Shown: one piece after another, positions 1-5,485 of the stretch
Layout of the letters: each line of letters begins with the position of its first letter
Numbering within the stretch: position 1 is the first letter of the stretch
DNA from: Hungatella sp. UBA5385
Lineage (GTDB): Bacteria; Bacillota; Clostridia; Lachnospirales; Lachnospiraceae
Assembly: GCA_002409995.1 (NCBI GenBank)
Contig: DHOR01000056.1
Span: 1-5,485 of the forward strand
Reading direction: 5' to 3'
DNA length: 5,485 bases
Program-made: the position numbers and the translations under genes
The notes under the pieces: model-generated
The model's database searches: none
The model's input: the letters and a program-made list of their open reading frames with translations, nothing else
What the model was told of the DNA's origin: nothing

Positions 1-47
1 AAATTTAAATTAGGGGTTCGACCCTTTGATACAAAGGGTCGAACCCC
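1..47 (-). terminator. Possible terminator of the asnB transcript formed by palindrome copy 1
   Basis: Read on the minus strand, asnB stops at 77 and transcription then enters a 16-bp GC-rich stem with a 3-nt loop. The RNA after it is U/A-rich (TAATTTAAATTT), and an A-rich stretch precedes it. This layout could end transcription in either direction. The downstream tract is not an uninterrupted U run and can itself pair with the upstream arm, so this is weaker than a textbook intrinsic terminator. Because the same element also occurs upstream of promoters (copy 2), termination may be secondary to its being a repeat. Confidence 0.4.
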
Positions 48-59
48 AATTTTAAATTT
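1..59. repeat. Palindromic intergenic element, copy 1
   Basis: This is a long hairpin-forming palindrome. The GC-rich core (13-47) has left arm GGGGTTCGACCCTTTG (13-28), loop ATA (29-31) and right arm CAAAGGGTCGAACCCC (32-47), pairing perfectly over 16 bp. AT-rich outer arms (1-12 and 48-59) extend the pairing, with mismatches only at 10/50 and 12/48, giving a stem of about 28 bp. The core is the exact reverse complement of the core at 3457-3491, loop included, and the outer arms are also similar, so the two are copies of one element rather than unrelated terminators. The repeat may continue left of the window. It lies just downstream of asnB. Repeat status is read directly from the sequence; function is inferred. 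Confidence 0.95.
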
Positions 60-76
60 TCAAACAATATATACAA

Positions 77-1927
77 TTAAACCAATTCCACATTATAATG
101 TTCCATCCAGAAATTAACCTGCAGAAGATAGGCAAGCATCTGAGGTCCTGCCATTAACTGCCCATACCATGGCTTTCCATAATCGGAGGGACTTTCCAGG
201 AATGTTTCCAGCTTTTTAAGGTCAAGGAACTGCATAACAGGAGCATTGGAAGAGGAGATCATTTCCTGCATCCGTTCTACCAGCAGCTTTTCGTAATTGG
301 TGTCATAGGTTTTGGGGTAGGGAGACTTGCGGCGGAAGAGAATCTCATCAGGCAGCAGCCCTTTTGAAGACTGACGGAGAAGACTTTTTACCACACCGTC
401 TTTTGTTTTCATTTCCCAGGGCACATTCCACAGGTATTCTATTATTCGATGATCTGCAAATGGAACTCTTGCTTCCAGTCCGGAGTACATGCTGTCTCTG
501 TCCATACGGTTTAGCAAGGTCTGCATAAACCAGCGAAGATTGAGATAGGATATTTCACGTCTGCGAGCTTCTACAGGAGAATCTTCTGGAAGAGCAGGTG
601 TCTCAGCAACAGATTTATCATAAGTTTCAAGAACATAAGAATCCATATCCAGATAATCAACAAACTCATCTTTTAATACTACTTTTCTTGCTTCCAGATC
701 CATAGTCCATGGAAATGTATGGGCGCGGAAACATTCCTCTTTATGAAACCAGGGATATCCCCCGAATATTTCATCTGCACATTCTCCAGTTAAAGTTACT
801 TTGTTATAAGGTTTTACCAGAGAACAGAAGTGAAGCATGGAAGAGTCAATATCTCCCATGGCAGGCAGATCATGAGCAAGGACTGAATCATAGAGGCGGT
901 CAGCCTGAGTCACATTGTCGCATTCCAGATAATGGTGGTCGCTATCTAAAAATGCCACCATCTTATCTACAAATGGTCGGTCAAGTGAGGGCTGAAATGC
1001 ATTTGCCTTAAAATATTTATCGTTATTTACAAAGTCAAAGGAAAAGGTAGTCAGCTGTTTTCCCTGTTTTTTCAATTCATTGGCACAAACGGCTGAAACA
1101 AGGCTGGAATCAATACCTCCTGATAAAAAGGTGCAAATCGGCACATCGGAAATCATTTGCCTGCGTATTGAGTCCTGAACTAGAAATGAGGTTTTCTCCA
1201 CAGTTTCCTCATAACTGTCCCCATGAGGTTTACTTTCCAGCTTCCAGTAGCAGTGGTCAGTGTAGTTTCCATTATCCGCAATAAGGAAATGTCCGGGAAG
1301 CAATTCCTTAATATTTCGGTAAACACCACAGCCGGGAGTCCGTGCAGGGCCAATGGAAAATATCTCATTTAATCCGTTTTTATCCACCTGTGGTTTTATC
1401 TGAGGATTTGCAAGAATTCCTTTCAGCTCAGAAGCAAACAACAACTCTCCATTTTGAATAGTATAAAAAAGAGGCTTTACACCGGCTCTGTCTCTGAACA
1501 GGGAAAGGCGGTGTTCTTTGGGATCAGCAATTGCAAAAGCAAATATGCCGTTTAGCCGCTTGACAAAATCAGGACCTTCAACCATATAGCCTGTTAAGAT
1601 CACTTCTGTATCACATCTGGTTGTAAATGAATATCCTTTCTCAATAAGATCATTTCTTAATTCCTCTGTGTTATAAAGCTCACCATTGTAAACTATGGTA
1701 AATCTTTTTCCTGCCGCTGCCTTAGTCATAGGCTGACGACCCTTTTCTAAATCAATGATTGACAGCCGGGCATGAGACAGCCCTATGTGCTCTGTCAAAT
1801 ATACCCCTGAGTCATCCGGACCCCTGTGTCTCTGTTCAGAAGCCATTTTCACAAGGATTTCTTCGTAATAGTTGTGTTCATTTAAATAATTTTTTTCATT
1901 ATGGTAAATACCTGCAATGCCACACAT
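77..1927 (-). CDS. asnB: Asparagine synthetase B, glutamine-hydrolysing
   Basis: This 616-aa cytoplasmic enzyme makes asparagine from aspartate, glutamine and ATP. The N-terminal class II glutamine amidotransferase domain (about 1-200) begins MCGIAG with the nucleophile Cys2. It shows RHRGPD (33-38), RLSIID (54-59), VYNGELYN (79-86) and CDTEV (105-109). The C-terminal synthetase domain (about 230-600) has the pyrophosphate loop SGGIDSS (269-275), TGECADEIFGGY (380-391) and a DRDSMYSGLEARVPF stretch (476-490). The length fits the family (550-640 aa), and I see no frameshift. An in-frame ORF extends 37 codons further upstream, but those residues are non-homologous and would bury Cys2, which must become N-terminal after Met removal. 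The ATG at 1927 is therefore chosen; an adjacent in-frame ATG at 1930 would leave an extra Met. AAGGAGGGA lies just upstream. The stop is TAA. The GEC at 381-383 replaces the GEG seen in E. coli AsnB; I think this is ordinary variation. The gene follows the transporter on the same strand after 95 nt. Confidence 0.96.
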   Translation of the reverse strand: MCGIAGIYHNEKNYLNEHNYYEEILVKMASEQRHRGPDDSGVYLTEHIGLSHARLSIIDLEKGRQPMTKAAAGKRFTIVYNGELYNTEELRNDLIEKGYSFTTRCDTEVILTGYMVEGPDFVKRLNGIFAFAIADPKEHRLSLFRDRAGVKPLFYTIQNGELLFASELKGILANPQIKPQVDKNGLNEIFSIGPARTPGCGVYRNIKELLPGHFLIADNGNYTDHCYWKLESKPHGDSYEETVEKTSFLVQDSIRRQMISDVPICTFLSGGIDSSLVSAVCANELKKQGKQLTTFSFDFVNNDKYFKANAFQPSLDRPFVDKMVAFLDSDHHYLECDNVTQADRLYDSVLAHDLPAMGDIDSSMLHFCSLVKPYNKVTLTGECADEIFGGYPWFHKEECFRAHTFPWTMDLEARKVVLKDEFVDYLDMDSYVLETYDKSVAETPALPEDSPVEARRREISYLNLRWFMQTLLNRMDRDSMYSGLEARVPFADHRIIEYLWNVPWEMKTKDGVVKSLLRQSSKGLLPDEILFRRKSPYPKTYDTNYEKLLVERMQEMISSSNAPVMQFLDLKKLETFLESPSDYGKPWYGQLMAGPQMLAYLLQVNFWMEHYNVELV

Positions 1928-1933
1928 CATAAG

Positions 1934-1942
1934 TCCCTCCTT
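1934..1942 (-). promoter_or_regulatory. Strong ribosome binding site that decides the asnB start
   Basis: On the minus strand AAGGAGGGA precedes tandem ATG codons at 1930 and 1927. AAGGAGG ends 8 nt before the ATG at 1927 and 5 nt before the ATG at 1930, so the spacing favours 1927. That agrees with the need for Cys at position 2. It also shows that the open reading frame running back to 2038 is an artefact overlapping the transporter stop. Confidence 0.85.
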
Positions 1943-1972
1943 ATCGGTCAAAAAACGCGTTACATAATACTC

Positions 1973-2011
1973 AATACACAATACATGATATACATTGCTA
2001 TAATACACAAT
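1973..2011. repeat. Pair of 10-nt direct repeats in the transporter-asnB gap
   Basis: AATACACAAT occurs at 1973-1982 and again at 2002-2011 (ATTGTGTATT on the coding strand of asnB), with 29 nt from start to start. The 95-nt gap (1928-2022) is very AT-rich and contains no hairpin terminator and no T-box-like leader. I could not pick a convincing sigma-A promoter: the best try on the minus strand is ATGGCA (2016-2011), 18 nt, then TATATC (1992-1987). The repeats could be a regulator site, but in AT-rich DNA they may be coincidental. Confidence 0.4.
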
Positions 2012-2022
2012 GCCATAATGTA

Positions 2023-3402
2023 CTACAGCAGAAAACAAGCGGTAATAAAAGCAAAAACAAAACCAATGAGCACAGGTACCATATTTTTCCTTGCCAGCTC
2101 CACCGGACTTACATTACAGATGGCTGCCACAGGAATCAGCCCCCAGGGAACAATGGTGCCTCCGCCCACAAATACAGCGGTAATCTGACCAAGAGAAGCC
2201 AGAATTGGCACAGAAGCTCCTACTGCAGAGCCAAAGGTCTGAGCCAGAGCACCTGTTAAAGGCAGGCCGGAAAATCCTGATCCATCAAGTCCTGTCAGAC
2301 TGCCCACAACCATTTCAATAAATGCCGCCATATATTTGTTTAAAGGTGCATGGTGAGCCAGCCACACTGCCCAGTCGTTCATAAGTCCTCCTTCAAACTG
2401 GCTGCCCATAATCGTTGTGATGCCCTCACCGCCTAAAAAGAAAAATGCACCAATGATAATAACGGGTGCAAAAATCTGAATGGCAAATAAAAATCCGGTT
2501 GTTACATAATCCGTGACTTTTTCCAGAGATTGTTTCCCAAATCCAAGAACAGCTCCAAAACACATCAATAAAACAGCCGTGCCTGAAACAATGCTTGTTG
2601 CGTCAGACCCTTTAATATCCATGAGAACCATCAGAACAATATCAGCTAAAAATGCCAAAGGGGTCACAATGGCAATAATAATAGCCACTTTAGAAGGTTT
2701 CTGACGTTCTTTTTTGTCCTCATAAATCTGTGAATCTGTGAAGATAGAAAATGCTGCTATATCCTTACGATTTAAAAGATATGCAGTAACTACGGTTACA
2801 ATGCCCATAACCAGGAAAATAGGACGTCCGCTGTTAAGAATATCCGAAGTGGAGATCCCCGCAGCCCCTGCAGAAATGGCAGGTGCCCCCTGAATAACTA
2901 GATCATAGCTTAAAGCAAAACCATGACCGAACAAATTCATAGCAATGGCAGCATACAAAGGTTTCAAACCGGACTTTACTGCAAATGGCAGCATAATGGC
3001 GCCTACTAAAGCCACAGAAGGAGAGGGCCAGAGAAAGAGGGAAAACAAAAACATGGTAATGCCCAGAATCCACCAGGTAACAGAAGGTGTTTTCATCACC
3101 TTTGACATGGGAACCATCATGACATAATCGCTTCCTAAATCTTTTAAGCATTTGGACAGAGCTGTCACAAGAGCAATGGTGGCTATAATTTCCATAAATT
3201 CCCTTGCTGCATAGAGAATTGCTTTAAAAACAGTCATGATACTTCCGGATATGGAACCAAGCCCCACAACACCCAGCAAAAATAAAAATCCAATGCATAC
3301 AGCGGGGGTATCGCGGCGTAAAATCATAACGCTGAGAATAACAATGACTCCAATGAGATAGATATAATGGATCGGGGTGAGAACTGTAGCAGAATCAAAC
3401 AT
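2023..3402 (-). CDS. Polytopic membrane transporter (ion-transporter-superfamily-like permease), substrate unknown
   Basis: This 459-aa, strongly hydrophobic protein has about 11-12 predicted membrane segments (for example near 11-29, 33-57, 106-124, 127-143, 147-170, 193-210, 237-260, 268-287, 299-324, 395-425 and 439-458). A charged linker (about 211-237, with EDKKERQKPSK) probably faces the cytoplasm and splits it into two halves. Conserved-looking elements that may line a substrate path are WPSPSVALVG (125-134), GHGFALSYD (159-167), GLDGSGFSGLPLTG (371-384) and GGGTIVPWG (413-421). The Gly/Ser/Pro-rich motifs in both halves resemble the duplicated architecture of secondary carriers for carboxylates or ions; that assignment is by overall look, not a recognised signature. 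No signal peptide or ATPase domain is seen, so ATP-independent transport is likely. The start is supported by AGGAG at 3410-3414, 7 nt before ATG. The stop is TAG. asnB lies downstream on the same strand, hinting at an amino-acid or dicarboxylate substrate (inference). Confidence 0.85.
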   Translation of the reverse strand: MFDSATVLTPIHYIYLIGVIVILSVMILRRDTPAVCIGFLFLLGVVGLGSISGSIMTVFKAILYAAREFMEIIATIALVTALSKCLKDLGSDYVMMVPMSKVMKTPSVTWWILGITMFLFSLFLWPSPSVALVGAIMLPFAVKSGLKPLYAAIAMNLFGHGFALSYDLVIQGAPAISAGAAGISTSDILNSGRPIFLVMGIVTVVTAYLLNRKDIAAFSIFTDSQIYEDKKERQKPSKVAIIIAIVTPLAFLADIVLMVLMDIKGSDATSIVSGTAVLLMCFGAVLGFGKQSLEKVTDYVTTGFLFAIQIFAPVIIIGAFFFLGGEGITTIMGSQFEGGLMNDWAVWLAHHAPLNKYMAAFIEMVVGSLTGLDGSGFSGLPLTGALAQTFGSAVGASVPILASLGQITAVFVGGGTIVPWGLIPVAAICNVSPVELARKNMVPVLIGFVFAFITACFLL

Positions 3403-3424
3403 AAAACCACTCCTGTTAGGAAAG

Positions 3425-3453
3425 AATATAATCTATACTATGTTGGATTTAAA
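3425..3453 (-). promoter_or_regulatory. Candidate sigma-A promoter for the transporter (and perhaps asnB)
   Basis: On the minus strand TTTAAA (3453-3448) is followed after exactly 17 nt by TATATT (3430-3425). The -10 matches the consensus at 5 of 6 positions and the -35 at 4 of 6. Transcription would begin about 15 nt upstream of the AGGAG ribosome binding site. The -35 hexamer lies inside the AT-rich outer arm of palindrome copy 2, so the repeat may contribute to the promoter. AT-rich DNA yields such matches easily. Confidence 0.45.
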
Positions 3454-3507
3454 AATGGGGTTCGACCCTTTGTATCAAAGGGTCGAACCCCATTTTTAAA
3501 TGTTGGA
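3441..3507. mobile_element. Possible MITE-like insertion: palindrome flanked by 7-nt direct repeats
   Basis: TGTTGGA occurs at 3441-3447 and again at 3501-3507, exactly abutting the symmetric 53-nt palindrome 3448-3500 (TTTAAA at both ends). That is the expected arrangement of a short non-autonomous element with a 7-bp target-site duplication. The match reaches 8 nt (ATGTTGGA) if A3440 and A3500 are counted. No transposase is present. At copy 1 the left flank is mostly outside the window. Its visible bases AAA do not match the CAA predicted from the right flank TTTTCAA, so the duplication is supported at one copy only. Confidence 0.45.
3447..3501. repeat. Palindromic intergenic element, copy 2
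   Basis: This is a perfect 26-bp inverted repeat (3447-3472 and 3476-3501) around the 3-nt loop TAT (3473-3475). The GC-rich core is at 3457-3491 and the outer arms are ATTTAAAAAT and ATTTTTAAAT. The 35-nt core is the exact reverse complement of copy 1, so the two copies face opposite ways and flank the transporter-asnB pair. This copy sits between divergent genes, upstream of both candidate promoters. It is thus not placed to terminate either gene, which argues that the element is more than a terminator. Confidence 0.96.
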
Positions 3508-3511
3508 ACAA

Positions 3512-3540
3512 TTGCAAAAACTCAGATTATAACATATACT
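3512..3540 (+). promoter_or_regulatory. Candidate sigma-A promoter of the OLD-family nuclease gene
   Basis: TTGCAA (3512-3517, 4 of 6 to consensus) is followed after exactly 17 nt by TATACT (3535-3540, 5 of 6). Transcription would start near 3547, giving a short leader into the ribosome binding site AAAGGAG (3554-3560). The box lies just beyond the right flank of palindrome copy 2. I see no operator or riboswitch in the short leader. Confidence 0.55.
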
Positions 3541-3567
3541 TTCTATAAGTGAGAAAGGAGAGCTGCT

Positions 3568-5424
3568 ATGCAAATAACCTTTGTACATATTAAAAATTTT
3601 AAATCCATTCGTGATATGGTAATTACTGACATTGAAAAAGCCCTGATTCTTGTGGGGAAAAACAATACTGGCAAAACCACTGTATTAGAAGCAATCAGAG
3701 CGGTTGCAGGTGCCTATAAGATAACGGAAAATGATTTTAATGAGAAGAAACAGAATATAGAAATAACCATGACCTTAAATTTAACAGAAGATGATTTAAA
3801 GCTGTTTCATGAGGCGGGGATTGTCAGCCAATACAAACGATATGATGCATGGCTCCGTGACTTTAAGGGAAAGCTGCCTTCCTGGCAGGAGGGTAATCTG
3901 ACCTTTACCTATAGTGTGAACTGGAAGGGGACTGTCCGTTATAATGATGGTTATAAAAAAGACAATCAATATATACTAAAAGTATTTCCAAGACTGTATT
4001 TTATAGATACAGCCAGAGATTTAAATCAGTTCCAGGATGATTTGCTGATGTTTCAGGAGGATGAACAGCTGATCCGTATGAGAACCAATGTCTGCATGTT
4101 TGACAATGCTAAAAAATGCAATCATTGTTTTAAATGCATTGGTCTGATTAATCAGAAAACACCGGAAGAGCTTCAGCTTTATGAAACCTCCAAGCTGCTG
4201 GAATATAAGATGTACCAGCTTAATATCAATGAATTTATCCGTAAGGTCAACCAAAACTACCGCAAAAATGGCGGCTATGAGGAGATTCGTTTTACTCTTA
4301 ATAATAACCCGGATATGCTGTTTAAGGTGACTGCTGAGGCTTATCACCAAGAGCATAAACGGTTAAGCCCCATTGAAAATCTTAGCAATGGCATGAAAAG
4401 TATCTACATGCTGTCTCTTCTGGAAACTTATACTGATAATGACAAAAAGATTCCAAGTGTTATTATTGTAGAGGACCCGGAGATATTTCTCCATCCCTAT
4501 CTGCAGAAAACCTCAGGTGAGATTTTATATCATTTGTCAAAGAAAAATCAGGTGATTTTTACCACTCATTCACCTAATATGCTGTTTCATTTTACGAAAA
4601 AACAGATCAGACAGGTGGTCCTTGATAAAGGAGAGTATTCTGTGGTGAAAAGCCATACAGATATTGATGAAATTTTAGATGATCTGGGTTATGGTGCCAT
4701 TGATCTTCTAAATGTTAGCTTTGTTTTCATTGTGGAAGGGAAACAGGATAAAAGCCGGCTGCCCTTGCTTTTGGAGAAATATTATTCGGAAATAAAGGAT
4801 AAAAATGGAAATTTATCTAGAATTTCAATTATTACAACCAACAGCTGTACCAATATTAAGACCTATGCTAATTTAAAATATATGAATCAGGTGTATATTC
4901 GGGATCAGTTTCTTATGATTCGGGATGGAGATGGTAAAGATCCGGAAGAGCTGGCAGGCCAGTTGTGCAAATATTATGATGATCGTGGAAAAGAGGATAT
5001 TGATAAGCTTCCAAGGGTTACGAGAAGAAATGTGCTGATTTTAAAATACTATTCTTTTGAAAATTATTTCCTCAATCCTGCTGTTATGACTGCTTTAGGG
5101 ATCGTGGAGAGTGAGGACGCATTTTATCAGACTTTGTTTGAGAAATGGAGGGAGTATCTTCACAGAATAAGGAGCGGACAGCAGTTCATTAAGGTTCTTG
5201 GACGGGATTTGAAATCAGTGGAGGATTTGAAAAATCATATGGAAGAATTTAAGATTTATATGAGAGGTCATAATTTGTACGATATTTTCTATGGACCATA
5301 TAAAAAAGAGGAAAATGAACTATTGAAGAAATATATTGATTTGGCACCAAGAGAGGATTTTAAGGATATTCTTGATGCAGTGGATCATTTTGTTTATTTT
5401 GATAGCAGGAAAATGAGTAATTGA
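3568..5424 (+). CDS. OLD-family ATP-dependent nuclease (AAA/ABC-type ATPase plus TOPRIM domain)
   Basis: This 618-aa protein is a predicted cytoplasmic DNA-acting nuclease powered or gated by ATP. The N-terminal ABC-type ATPase half (about 1-380) opens with IKNFKSI. It has Walker A GKNNTGKT (30-37), a signature-like LSNGMKS (272-278), Walker B VIIVEDPEIFLHP (298-310, acidic E302, D303, E305) and the switch histidine in TTHSP (332-336, His334). The C-terminal TOPRIM half (about 384-510) has FIVEGKQDK (387-395, Glu390), the acidic pair in RDGDG (452-456, Asp453 and Asp455) and FENY (497-500, Glu498), the metal-binding set known in OLD nucleases. The rest is a mostly helical, charged C-terminus. 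A cysteine cluster (C176, C184, C187, C190) in the ATPase half suggests bound metal. Start: AAAGGAG 7 nt before ATG; stop TGA. Length suits a stand-alone class 1 OLD protein. Known OLD relatives act in phage exclusion (P2 OLD, Gabija GajA, PARIS AriA); a defence role here is inferred. No partner gene is visible, though the downstream side is cut off. Confidence 0.93.
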   Translation: MQITFVHIKNFKSIRDMVITDIEKALILVGKNNTGKTTVLEAIRAVAGAYKITENDFNEKKQNIEITMTLNLTEDDLKLFHEAGIVSQYKRYDAWLRDFKGKLPSWQEGNLTFTYSVNWKGTVRYNDGYKKDNQYILKVFPRLYFIDTARDLNQFQDDLLMFQEDEQLIRMRTNVCMFDNAKKCNHCFKCIGLINQKTPEELQLYETSKLLEYKMYQLNINEFIRKVNQNYRKNGGYEEIRFTLNNNPDMLFKVTAEAYHQEHKRLSPIENLSNGMKSIYMLSLLETYTDNDKKIPSVIIVEDPEIFLHPYLQKTSGEILYHLSKKNQVIFTTHSPNMLFHFTKKQIRQVVLDKGEYSVVKSHTDIDEILDDLGYGAIDLLNVSFVFIVEGKQDKSRLPLLLEKYYSEIKDKNGNLSRISIITTNSCTNIKTYANLKYMNQVYIRDQFLMIRDGDGKDPEELAGQLCKYYDDRGKEDIDKLPRVTRRNVLILKYYSFENYFLNPAVMTALGIVESEDAFYQTLFEKWREYLHRIRSGQQFIKVLGRDLKSVEDLKNHMEEFKIYMRGHNLYDIFYGPYKKEENELLKKYIDLAPREDFKDILDAVDHFVYFDSRKMSN

Positions 5425-5463
5425 ATTAATTGAATTGTTGCAATTGCTTGAACATTTGCTCAA

Positions 5464-5485
5464 GGGGTTCGACCCTTTTCGAAAA
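5464..5485. repeat. Palindromic intergenic element, copy 3, cut by the window end
   Basis: GGGGTTCGACCC (5464-5475) repeats the first 12 bases of the palindrome core and is followed by TTTTCGAAAA, itself a palindrome. If this is another copy, the missing right half should begin GGGTCGAACCCC at about 5486. The central segment differs from copies 1 and 2, and the left flank (TTTGCTCAA) lacks their ATTTAAA-type arm, so it is a variant. It begins 40 nt after the nuclease stop, where it could end that transcript. Confidence 0.8.

Noticed and set aside
13..47. tRNA gene or tRNA fragment, because of GGTTCGA
   Set aside because: No acceptor, D or anticodon arms surround it; the sequence is fully explained by the long inverted repeat.
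709..1011. 100-aa open frame on the plus strand inside asnB
   Set aside because: It is antisense to conserved synthetase motifs and has no recognisable domain.
1928..2022. T-box or other amino-acid riboswitch before asnB
   Set aside because: The gap is only 95 nt and lacks a T-box motif, a specifier stem or a terminator/antiterminator pair.
1928..2038. 37-codon upstream extension of the asnB reading frame
   Set aside because: It overlaps the transporter stop, is not amidotransferase-like, and would block the N-terminal Cys2 nucleophile. A strong ribosome binding site serves the ATG at 1927.
1..3501. CRISPR array
   Set aside because: The repeated units are kilobases apart with genes between them, and there is no regular spacer pattern.
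3367..3552. 61-aa plus-strand open frame running through palindrome copy 2
   Set aside because: Its coding potential comes from the palindrome (the peptide itself contains inverted-looking halves). It overlaps the transporter start and both promoters and has no family resemblance.
4021..4356. 111-aa open frame on the minus strand inside the nuclease gene
   Set aside because: It lies wholly antisense to a well-supported coding sequence, resembles no family and has no clear ribosome binding site, so it is a shadow frame.
5433..5445. Small hairpin AATTG-TTG-CAATT after the nuclease stop as a terminator
   Set aside because: It is a 5-bp AT-rich stem without a U tract in low-complexity sequence, too weak to call.

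Overview
The window looks like a chromosomal segment from a low-GC Firmicute, most likely a Clostridia member of the Lachnospiraceae type. This rests on the AT-rich base composition, strong AGGAGG-type ribosome binding sites, codon use and the style of the proteins. I cannot name a species.

Layout: positions 1-59 hold a long near-perfect palindrome. An asparagine synthetase B gene (77-1927, minus strand) follows. Upstream of it and co-oriented is a polytopic membrane transporter (2023-3402, minus). A 165-nt divergent intergenic region (3403-3567) holds a second copy of the palindrome, with a candidate promoter on each side. An OLD-family ATPase-TOPRIM nuclease (3568-5424, plus) comes next. 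The right edge (5464-5485) shows the first half of a third palindrome, cut off by the window end. No gap exceeds 300 bases. I see no rRNA, tRNA, CRISPR array or transposase gene.

How the genes may work together: the transporter and asnB lie on the same strand with a 95-nt gap and no visible terminator, so they may be co-transcribed. A link through aspartate, asparagine or another carboxylate is plausible but only inferred. The OLD-family protein is divergently transcribed and has the complete ATPase and TOPRIM motif set of a putative anti-phage or DNA-processing nuclease. It also carries a four-cysteine cluster inside its ATPase half that suggests a bound metal. No helicase, reverse transcriptase or other partner gene is visible, although the downstream side is cut off only 61 bases after its stop.

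The most unusual structure is the palindromic element. Two 55-nt copies have 35-nt cores (16-nt arm, 3-nt loop, 16-nt arm) that are exact reverse complements of each other, and they bracket the asnB-transporter pair. The copy in the divergent region is abutted on both sides by the 7-mer TGTTGGA, as expected of a target-site duplication, and one AT-rich arm supplies a candidate -35 box for the transporter. This suggests a small non-coding mobile (MITE-like) or dispersed intergenic repeat family that also acts as a terminator or promoter part.
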